A DNA stretch of 15,431 nucleotides from an uncultured Hungatella sp. GTDB lineage: Bacteria > Bacillota > Clostridia > Lachnospirales > Lachnospiraceae. The notes below the pieces were generated by a model. That model saw only the letters and a program-made list of their open reading frames with translations. It did no database searches and was not told the origin of the DNA. Location: the NCBI GenBank assembly GCA_910588325.1, contig CAJUPP010000078.1:1-15431 (forward strand), given 5' to 3'. The translations under genes and the position numbers were made by a program. Position 1 is the stretch's first letter. Each line of letters begins with the position of its first letter. Of this stretch, positions 5,827 to 11,385 are shown in pieces.

Positions 5827-7362
5827 TCAATGCTCCCTTCCTCTGCCCCGCCTTTCTTCCATCAGCTTTTCAAATTCTTCCTCACTGTAGCCGATATCCT
5901 GAAGTCTCTGCCTCCGCCTCTCTCTCCTTCTGGCAGCTGCTTCCCTCTCTTTCTTTCTTTTCCTCCAGATTAACAGGCCTCCTGCCGCAATTACAACCAA
6001 TACTCCGACAACTGCCGCAATATAGATTCCCATACCGCCAAAATCAACAGACATCCCTTCAAAGAGTCTCCTGCGCGGTTCTGGTACCGTCGGATCCGCC
6101 AAGGTATCCACATCGGACTGAGAAAGATCCTCATCCAAGGAAGCTTCTGTGGCTGTGGCTGTGGCTGCCTCTGCTTCCCTGCTCTCTCTCTCCGCCTCCG
6201 CTATGGCCGCCGCCCTCACGCTTTTCTGGTAAATATATGCTGCCCCGACTTTCCTGTCATTGTACGTATATTGAAGTATGGCAACAGAACCTGCCGGCGC
6301 ATCCTGGGGGATATCCGTATCCAAGCTCCGGCTGGCATCCGTAAACTGCCCGCCATTTGGCAGGGTTATCACCCCTTCTTCCTCTATGGCCAGATCCGAC
6401 ACCTCATAGGAAACACCGCCGATCTCGATCTGCTCTATTCCTTGAAACAGTGTTTCATTCTCTGCAATTCCAACATTGATAAAAGAGCGGAAACCGAAAT
6501 TCAGCAGATTCTTTCCGTCTATATAATACTGAGGCTGGCTTCCCTTTAATATGACACTGACCTGCCTGCGGCCGTCTCTCACCGCATAGGTAACCAATGT
6601 ATTGCCGGCCAAAGACGTATATCCGATTTTCCCTGCCGCAGCTCCCTCACAATAGTAGGTTCCATCTGTGGAATCCGCCATGAGAATCCGGTGTTCCATC
6701 CGAAATCCCACACCTTCCGGATTGTTGACAGTTGCCGGGATTTCATGAAATTTTGAGGAACTGATCTCCAAAACCTTCTCATTTTCAAAAGCCGCTATGG
6801 CAATCAATGCCATATCATAGGCGCTTACCTTCTGAGCATCATCATTCAGCCCGGAGGGATTGGTAAAATGAGTTCCATCCAGGCATCCCAAGGAGGCGGC
6901 CTTGTCATTCATCATATCTGCAAATGCTTCCCGGCTGCCTGCTACATGCTCTGCCAAGGCATTGGCCGCCTGGTTGCTGGATTGAAGTATCAAAAGATAC
7001 AGACAATCCTCTACAGAAAGTCTGTCTCCTTCTTCGAGGGACATCTTATTGCCGCTTCCCGATTCCACATTATAGACCGCATCATGAGAAAACTCTACAA
7101 TTTCATCCATAGAGGCATGTTCCACAACTACCAGAGCCGTCAGCAATTTTGTAATACTGGCCGGAGGGGATGGAACATGGATCTGCTGTCCGAACAGCAC
7201 TGCCTTGGAATCCACATCCATAACAATCCCAAAATCAGCCATAACCCCTGTATCCGAGGGCCACTCTGGAGCCCCATAGGCACAGAATCCCCCTATGTTA
7301 AGTGTCATGGCACCTACCATAACAAAGGCTGTGATTTTATGGATGAATTCTTTCAGTCTCAT
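5827..7362 (-). CDS. D-alanyl-D-alanine carboxypeptidase-like protein (S11 family, membrane-anchored)
   Basis: S11 enzymes (DacA/DacF type) trim the terminal D-Ala from peptidoglycan stem peptides outside the membrane. The 511-residue product has a Sec signal peptide (about 1-31) and the active-site SITK (69-72; nucleophile S69, base K72). It then has SSN (128-130), FTNPSGLND (166-174) and a KxG box at 245-247. That box reads KIG where KTG is usual. A smaller C-terminal domain follows, then an acidic A/E/S/T linker, one membrane helix (GIYIAAVVGVLVVIAAGGLL) and a very basic cytosolic tail rich in RRRERRR. A true transmembrane anchor and long tail differ from the amphipathic helix of classical PBP5. 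I chose ATG at 7362: GGAG precedes it by 8 bases and a signal peptide begins at once. The frame is open to 7413 but overlaps the MATE gene. The gene starts 22 bases after the MATE stop, so they are probably cotranscribed. Confidence 0.9.
   Translation of the reverse strand: MRLKEFIHKITAFVMVGAMTLNIGGFCAYGAPEWPSDTGVMADFGIVMDVDSKAVLFGQQIHVPSPPASITKLLTALVVVEHASMDEIVEFSHDAVYNVESGSGNKMSLEEGDRLSVEDCLYLLILQSSNQAANALAEHVAGSREAFADMMNDKAASLGCLDGTHFTNPSGLNDDAQKVSAYDMALIAIAAFENEKVLEISSSKFHEIPATVNNPEGVGFRMEHRILMADSTDGTYYCEGAAAGKIGYTSLAGNTLVTYAVRDGRRQVSVILKGSQPQYYIDGKNLLNFGFRSFINVGIAENETLFQGIEQIEIGGVSYEVSDLAIEEEGVITLPNGGQFTDASRSLDTDIPQDAPAGSVAILQYTYNDRKVGAAYIYQKSVRAAAIAEAERESREAEAATATATEASLDEDLSQSDVDTLADPTVPEPRRRLFEGMSVDFGGMGIYIAAVVGVLVVIAAGGLLIWRKRKKEREAAARRRERRRQRLQDIGYSEEEFEKLMEERRGRGREH
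6147..6164 (-). repeat. Short in-frame hexanucleotide tandem repeat
   Basis: CTGTGG occurs three times in a row on the plus strand. It encodes part of the alternating Ala-Thr stretch in the linker of the carboxypeptidase-like protein. Being a multiple of three, copy-number change would alter linker length without a frameshift. Confidence 0.6.
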
Positions 7363-7384
7363 TGCTCCTTCTCCATTTCCGCTA

Positions 7385-8794
7385 TCATGGCATTGCATTT
7401 TTTGACAGCACATCCGCTCCGGCCTGTTTTTTCGCCATATGATTTAATTCTTTCAGCACACCTGCAACGATTCCGGTGGCCAGCACAAAGGTGAGCATAT
7501 CTGCCACCGGCTGGGCAATCTGAAGTCCAAACACCCCAAACAATTTTGGTAGCAAAAGAAGGGCCGGAATCAGAAACAATCCCTGCCTTCCCATGGCAAC
7601 CAGGGAAGCCCGAAAGCCATAACCAATGGACTGAGTCAGCATGTTTACCATAATCACCCAGGCCTGGAACGGCATAGTCAGAAGCTGCAAGCGAAGAGCC
7701 AGGGTTCCGATGCGGATAACCTCAGTGTCTCCCCTTCGAAATGCCGTCACAATCGGTTCACTGAACAGAAATGCTGCTATGCCGAAAGTGGTAAGCATAA
7801 CCACTGCTACCTTTACACAGAACCAAAACGCCTTTAACACCCTGTCATAACGCTCTGCTCCAAAATTGAACCCGCACACCGGCTGAAACCCCTGTCCGAA
7901 ACCGATGAGGCTGGAGTTTACAAACATCATAAACCGGGAAACAATGGACATAGCTGCAATAGCAGCATCCCCATAAGGACCGGCAGCATAGTTCAACACC
8001 ACCACTGCCACACTTGCCAGTCCCTGACGGCAGAATGACGGCAGCCCCGCATGGAGAATCTCCCCATACATGGCTAAGGTAGGCGTAAAATTGCACAGCC
8101 GTATCCGGATACATCCCTTCTGTATGTTGCTCTGGTATAGCAAAATCAGGAAACTGATTATCTGACTTATCATGGTAGCAATGGCTGCCCCGGAAATTCC
8201 CATACGGAACACAAAAATCAGAATCGGATCCAATATCATGTTAAGGATACCGCCTGCTGTGATACCCACCATGGCAAACACCGCATTCCCCTGAGCACGA
8301 AGAATGTTGTTCATAACAAAGGAAGTCATCATAAACGGCGCCGCAAGAAGAATATACCTGGCATAATCCTCAGCAAAAGGAGCTATGGTTTTTGTGGCTC
8401 CCAGAAAATACACCAACGGTTCGGAAAACAGTGTTCCGAATACTGCTATGAGAAGGCCGATGAACCCTGCAGTGTAAAATGCCGTAGCTGCCGCTTTCCC
8501 TGACGTCTGGTCATCCTTTTTTCCCAGTGACCTGGAAATGTAATTGCCGCTTCCCATTCCCAAAGTAAAACCAATAGCCTGAATCATCGCCATGGCCGAG
8601 AACATAACACCCACGGCTCCCGACGCGCTGGTTCCTATCTGGCTTACAAAAAACGTATCGGCCATATTGTAGATGGAGGTCACCAGCATGCTTATGATGG
8701 TGGGGACTGCCAGACGGGGAATCAGTTTCTCCACTGGAGTTTCTGTCATCTGCTTTAACTTTTCTTCCTTTGACATAGCTGCGGGCTTTAACAT
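7385..8794 (-). CDS. MATE family efflux transporter
   Basis: MATE proteins export cationic drugs, metabolites or lipid-linked molecules using a Na+ or H+ gradient. The 469-residue product has the family length and about 12 membrane helices in two homologous halves. The N-terminal half begins PVEKLIPRLAVPTIISMLVTSIYNMADTFFV, and the second half has the related block LPSFCRQGLASVAVVVLN. GFGQGFQPVCGFNFGA is typical of the Clostridial NorM/DinF-like subgroup. ATG at 8794 is chosen, with GGAG 11 bases upstream; a second in-frame ATG lies at 8776. It follows the NlpC/P60 gene by 113 bases and precedes the carboxypeptidase-like gene by 22 bases, so it may be read with envelope genes. Substrate unknown. 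Confidence 0.93.
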   Translation of the reverse strand: MLKPAAMSKEEKLKQMTETPVEKLIPRLAVPTIISMLVTSIYNMADTFFVSQIGTSASGAVGVMFSAMAMIQAIGFTLGMGSGNYISRSLGKKDDQTSGKAAATAFYTAGFIGLLIAVFGTLFSEPLVYFLGATKTIAPFAEDYARYILLAAPFMMTSFVMNNILRAQGNAVFAMVGITAGGILNMILDPILIFVFRMGISGAAIATMISQIISFLILLYQSNIQKGCIRIRLCNFTPTLAMYGEILHAGLPSFCRQGLASVAVVVLNYAAGPYGDAAIAAMSIVSRFMMFVNSSLIGFGQGFQPVCGFNFGAERYDRVLKAFWFCVKVAVVMLTTFGIAAFLFSEPIVTAFRRGDTEVIRIGTLALRLQLLTMPFQAWVIMVNMLTQSIGYGFRASLVAMGRQGLFLIPALLLLPKLFGVFGLQIAQPVADMLTFVLATGIVAGVLKELNHMAKKQAGADVLSKNAMP

Positions 8795-8883
8795 CTTTTC
8801 GCGTTCTCCATTTCCATATTCTTTTTAAATCCTCTTTCACTCATGGCAGTACCTGATGACAGGCATAGGGATTTACCAAGAAA

Positions 8884-8912
8884 GTCCGCCGCCGGGTGCA
8901 TGAAGGTTTACT
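8884..8912 (+). repeat. 29-base repeat, copy A (overlaps the NlpC/P60 stop codon)
   Basis: This segment starts GTCCGCCGCCGGG and ends GCATGAAGGTTTACT. It matches 28 of 29 bases at 11326-11354 in the thyX leader, in the same orientation on the plus strand; the only mismatch is T against C at base 14. The stop codon of the NlpC/P60 gene (8908-8910 on the minus strand) lies inside it. Similarity continues for a few bases past 8912 with a two-base insertion. Confidence 0.8.
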
Positions 8913-10224
8913 GTATGATCCTCCTTACCGCCAAAATATTCCGGTAAGCTGCATTCCCCACTTTAATTCCTGTAGACGGGGTACTGGCATGGACAATCTG
9001 TCCGTTCCCGATATAAATCGCTACATGCCCTGCATAACAGATAAGATCTCCCGGCTGGGCATCCGCATAATCCACTCCAACTCCTGCCGAACGCTGCTCC
9101 GTAGAAGTACGGGGAAGGGAAACCCCAAAGTTCTTATACACACTCTGCACAAATCCAGAACAGTCTGCTCCATTGGTTAAGCTGGTTCCTCCATATACAT
9201 AAGGATTCCCCACAAACTGAAGGCCATAATCCGCCACCGCCCGCCCGGCAGCCGTACCGCCGGAACTTTTTGTAGGTGCACTGGTTTTGGTTGTGGCGAC
9301 TCCCGGCCCGGAATTTACCTGGGAGGAGGCGGAACTTCTGGCGCTTGCCTGCTGCCTCCTGGCCTCTTCCTGCCGTCTGGCTTCCTCCTGAGCCTTCCTT
9401 CTGGCCTCATCCTGAGCCTTTCGAATCTGCTCATTCTTCTGTGCTACAGTACTGGCATAAGCTTGTGCATCCCGCTTTGCTTTTGCATACTGTTCATCAA
9501 AATTGGCTACTTCCTGTCTTTTCCTGGCAATGGTTGCCTCAAGATTGCTCTGCTGTTCTTTGTACTCAATCTCCATAACCTCCATGTCCGCCTTATCATT
9601 CTCCAGTTCCTCCTGATATGCCTGAACCTGAAGCTTGGTCTCCTGATATTCCAGCAGCATCCGCCGGTCATAGTTATATATTTCTGTTATGTATTCACTT
9701 TTATTCAAAAGGTCCGCCATGCTTTTCACTTTAAGAAGGATGTCCAGATACTCTGTATCCCCCTTCTCATACATATATTTGATTCTCTTTTTCATGGCTT
9801 CATACTGTCTTTCTTCTGTGGCCTTAGCCTCATCATAATCCTTCTGGGCCTGTTCTATCTGCAGCTCTTTATCTGCAATATCCGCTTCCAGAAGAACGAT
9901 TTCAGACAATATCTCCGTCAATTCGTCATTCAAACTGGATACTTGCGCCTGAGCCGCATTCCTTTGGGCTTCTGCCTCCTTGGCCTTCTGATTGGCTTCA
10001 TCCAGCTTCTGCTGGGCCTCCCGCTTCTCCTTCTCCATCTGGGATGTATTGGCAGCCATAACAGACACTGGCTGGGAGAGGGCTATCAAACCTGCTGTAA
10101 AAATACATATGCCCTGTCTGACACCCTTTTTTACCGCTGGAATACTCCATATTCTAAAGCCTCTCCATCTATCAAAATAGTTTTGTTCCTTTAAGCGTTT
10201 GCTCTCATCTGTGCTTTTTTGCAT
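8908..10224 (-). CDS. Secreted coiled-coil NlpC/P60 (C40) peptidoglycan endopeptidase, CwlO-like
   Basis: This is a predicted cell-wall hydrolase that cuts peptide cross-bridges in peptidoglycan, built like CwlO/PcsB-type enzymes. The 438-residue product starts with an unusually long basic N-region, then a hydrophobic segment (38-55) and a cleavage site after VMA (A57). A long E/Q/K/A-rich coiled coil spans about 60-290, followed by an S/T/A-rich linker. The catalytic NlpC/P60 domain (about 325-438) has NGADCSGFV (C355), GHVAIYIG (H400) and VHA (H412) as the triad. The coiled coil in such enzymes usually autoinhibits and docks to FtsEX; that is family knowledge, not seen here. GAGGAGAG 4 bases before the ATG fixes the start. 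It has its own strong promoter, with candidate WalR-type sites upstream. Its last codons lie within a repeat shared with the thyX leader. Confidence 0.93.
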   Translation of the reverse strand: MQKSTDESKRLKEQNYFDRWRGFRIWSIPAVKKGVRQGICIFTAGLIALSQPVSVMAANTSQMEKEKREAQQKLDEANQKAKEAEAQRNAAQAQVSSLNDELTEILSEIVLLEADIADKELQIEQAQKDYDEAKATEERQYEAMKKRIKYMYEKGDTEYLDILLKVKSMADLLNKSEYITEIYNYDRRMLLEYQETKLQVQAYQEELENDKADMEVMEIEYKEQQSNLEATIARKRQEVANFDEQYAKAKRDAQAYASTVAQKNEQIRKAQDEARRKAQEEARRQEEARRQQASARSSASSQVNSGPGVATTKTSAPTKSSGGTAAGRAVADYGLQFVGNPYVYGGTSLTNGADCSGFVQSVYKNFGVSLPRTSTEQRSAGVGVDYADAQPGDLICYAGHVAIYIGNGQIVHASTPSTGIKVGNAAYRNILAVRRIIQ

Positions 10225-10276
10225 CTATCTCTCCTCATCCGGCAAAGTTTCCAAATATTCTCTAATCCTATATAAA

Positions 10277-10305
10277 AAGATAATTCCTTTTACAAAACTT
10301 GTCAA
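10277..10305 (-). promoter_or_regulatory. Strong sigma-A-type promoter of the NlpC/P60 gene
   Basis: On the minus strand a perfect TTGACA (10300-10305), 17 bases, then TATCTT (10277-10282). The start would be near 10270, leaving a leader of about 46 bases that ends in a GAGGAGAG ribosome binding site. Confidence 0.8.
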
Positions 10306-10310
10306 GTTTT
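10294..10310. promoter_or_regulatory. 17-base palindrome over the -35, candidate operator
   Basis: AAAACTTG-T-CAAGTTTT is a perfect inverted repeat of 8 bases around one central base. It completely covers the -35 hexamer of the NlpC/P60 promoter. A protein bound here would block RNA polymerase. It could also be a chance product of an AT-rich promoter; no regulator is identified. Confidence 0.4.
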
Positions 10311-10324
10311 ACGCCAGATAAATT

Positions 10325-10352
10325 GTTACCGAACTATTACGATTTTCTTACA
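10325..10352 (-). promoter_or_regulatory. Three GTAA half-sites at 11-base spacing, candidate WalR (YycF) binding region
   Basis: On the minus strand TGTAAG (10347-10352), five bases, CGTAAT (10336-10341), five bases, GGTAAC (10325-10330). The known WalR box is TGTWAH-N5-TGTWAH; each half-site here keeps GTAA and the exact 11-base helical phasing but differs at one or two edge positions. They lie roughly 57-79 bases upstream of the predicted start, a usual place for an activating response regulator. In Bacillus subtilis WalR controls cwlO, a gene of the same architecture. Confidence 0.4.
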
Positions 10353-10376
10353 TGCCTTTTTCTTATATATCTTTTC

Positions 10377-10871
10377 CTACGTATTTTTTCTAACATATCT
10401 CCTAAATGTATAGCAAAGATTAAAATACGTTTCTTCCTCTGATTCCAGATCCATCATCCAATCCTCCATCCGGTCCAAATCGGGGAAACAGGTATCCGCC
10501 TCATAACGGTAATCGATACGGGTCACATGAACCGTATTGCAGTAAGGCAGAAACTGTTCATAAATCTGCTGGCCTCCTGCCACAAATATTTCCCCCGGTT
10601 CATATTTATCTATCTCCTTTAACGCCTCCTCAATACTGTGGCATACAACGGCTCCTTTCACTCTGTACTCCGGGTTCCTGGACAGCACGATAGTGGTTCT
10701 TCCATACAGAGGCTGCCCGCCAGGAAGACTCTCCAGGGTCTTTCGCCCCATCACTACAACCTTCCCCAGAGTTTCCTCCCTGAATAATTTCTGATCTGCC
10801 GGTATACTGACCAGAAGATGCCCGTCCTTTCCAATAGACCAGTTTTTATCTACAGCTACAATCATGTTCAT
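10377..10871 (-). CDS. folA: Dihydrofolate reductase
   Basis: This enzyme reduces dihydrofolate to tetrahydrofolate with NADPH, needed after ThyA-type dTMP synthesis and for other one-carbon reactions. The 164-residue product has the family length. It begins MNMIVAVDKNWSIGKDG and has IPADQKLFRE with the catalytic acid D26. It then has the cofactor motif VVVMGRKTLESLPGG, PLYGRTTIVLSRN, and IFVAGGQQIYEQFLPYC followed by VTRIDYRYEADTCFPD. The residue before the IPAD block is S/V where E. coli has Trp-Asn; this is common in Clostridial enzymes. The ATG at 10871 has AAGGAG 13 bases upstream, rather far. An in-frame ATG two codons later is less well placed still. It faces away from the tRNA-Gly/thyX unit and has its own promoter. 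Confidence 0.95.
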   Translation of the reverse strand: MNMIVAVDKNWSIGKDGHLLVSIPADQKLFREETLGKVVVMGRKTLESLPGGQPLYGRTTIVLSRNPEYRVKGAVVCHSIEEALKEIDKYEPGEIFVAGGQQIYEQFLPYCNTVHVTRIDYRYEADTCFPDLDRMEDWMMDLESEEETYFNLCYTFRRYVRKNT

Positions 10872-10947
10872 ACGTTTCTATTATCTCCTTTTATCCTTTA
10901 CGATTTTTTACCAGAATACGTCATTTTATCCGCAGCAATGTCCGTTT

Positions 10948-10976
10948 ATTATAACGTAATCTATAGAAAATATCAA
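10948..10976 (-). promoter_or_regulatory. Promoter of folA
   Basis: On the minus strand TTGATA (10971-10976), a 17-base spacer and a perfect TATAAT (10948-10953). The start would be near 10941, giving a leader of about 70 bases. It lies back to back with the tRNA promoter on the other strand. Confidence 0.8.
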
Positions 10977-10995
10977 CGAATCCGAAAATTTCTGC

Positions 10996-11023
10996 TTGCA
11001 ATTTTAAAAAATTCTGCTATACT
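10996..11023 (+). promoter_or_regulatory. Promoter of tRNA-Gly
   Basis: TTGCAA (10996-11001), a 16-base spacer and TATACT (11018-11023). The predicted start near 11030 lies about 9 bases before the mature tRNA end, a typical distance for a single tRNA gene. Confidence 0.7.
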
Positions 11024-11038
11024 AAATAACATAGCAAT

Positions 11039-11109
11039 GCAGATATAGTATATCGGTAGTACATCAGCTTCCCAAGCTGAGGGGGTGGGTTCGACTCCCA
11101 TTATCTGCT
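11039..11109 (+). tRNA. tRNA-Gly (anticodon CCC)
   Basis: A full cloverleaf can be drawn. The acceptor GCAGATA (11039-11045) pairs perfectly with TATCTGC (11102-11108). The D stem is GTAT/GTAC around a 7-base loop with GG. The anticodon stem TCAGC/GCTGA (11064-11068/11076-11080) encloses TTCCCAA, giving anticodon CCC at 11071-11073, which reads GGG. The variable region is four G's, and the T arm is GTGGG-TTCGACT-CCCAT. The C2-G71 pair and C35/C36 fit glycine identity. The discriminator base is T, and CCA is not encoded, so it must be added. The gene has its own promoter and terminator. Confidence 0.93.
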
Positions 11110-11128
11110 TTATATAGGAAGATTCAGG

Positions 11129-11159
11129 ATGAAGCATTGATAATGATGCTTCATTTTTT
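11129..11159 (+). terminator. Rho-independent terminator of tRNA-Gly
   Basis: ATGAAGCAT (11129-11137) and ATGCTTCAT (11146-11154) form a perfect 9-base-pair stem with an 8-base loop, followed directly by a run of six T's. It separates the tRNA from the thyX transcription unit. Confidence 0.85.
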
Positions 11160-11184
11160 GTGTTTTCCAAAGCAACATTCAAGA

Positions 11185-11213
11185 TTGTCAATAAGAAAAA
11201 TGTATGTTATACT
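11185..11213 (+). promoter_or_regulatory. Promoter of thyX-popT
   Basis: TTGTCA (11185-11190), a 17-base spacer and TATACT (11208-11213). The start would be near 11220, so the thyX leader is about 165 bases and contains the whole structured element at 11240-11360. Confidence 0.75.
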
Positions 11214-11239
11214 GCTTGAAGTATATGAAATTCAGCAAA

Positions 11240-11360
11240 TTTACTATGAAAGTTCCACCGCCGAATAGGCGGTATGAATTCAGGTATGCCAAGTGCGCCC
11301 GCCAGACTTTCATGTGTGGTGGTGCGTCCGCCGCCGGGCGCATGAAGGTTTACTATGAAA
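11240..11360 (+). other. Structured leader element of thyX flanked by 12-base direct repeats
   Basis: TTTACTATGAAA occurs at 11240-11251 and again at 11349-11360, 109 bases apart. Between them lies a GC-rich insert unlike the AT-rich flanks. It has a small hairpin ACCGCC-GAATA-GGCGGT and an inner hairpin GTGGTGG/CCGCCGC (11316-11322/11328-11334, two G-T pairs). It also has two competing outer stems: GTGCGCCCG/CGGGCGCAT (11293-11301/11335-11343) and ACTTTCATG/CATGAAGGT (11306-11314/11341-11349). The right end (11326-11354) recurs at 8884-8912. The flanking direct repeats suggest an inserted miniature element; the competing stems would also suit an RNA switch. No known riboswitch class was recognised. 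Confidence 0.6.
11326..11354 (+). repeat. 29-base repeat, copy B (right end of the thyX leader element)
   Basis: It matches copy A at 8884-8912 in 28 of 29 bases. It covers the 3' arms of both competing stems and runs into the right-hand direct repeat. Confidence 0.8.
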
Positions 11361-11385
11361 CTATAAAGTTAAGGTTGGTATCTTT

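Noticed and set aside
8511..8840. 109-codon minus-strand frame overlapping the MATE start
   Set aside because: It is a shifted frame over the MATE coding sequence with no recognisable domain. MATE homology is continuous in the other frame.
9463..10194. 243-codon plus-strand frame opposite the NlpC/P60 gene
   Set aside because: Its Leu/Phe/Ile-rich content simply mirrors the E/K/Q-rich coiled coil on the other strand. It has no promoter or ribosome binding site.
10973..11191. 72-codon minus-strand reading frame containing MGVEPTPSAWEADVLPI
   Set aside because: It is the antisense of the tRNA-Gly gene. This sequence is a well-known artefact of tRNA complements and has no good ribosome binding site.
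11240..11385. THF riboswitch, T-box or group II intron remnant in the thyX leader
   Set aside because: I could not match the THF riboswitch core, a T-box specifier and antiterminator, or intron domain V. The element is left unnamed.
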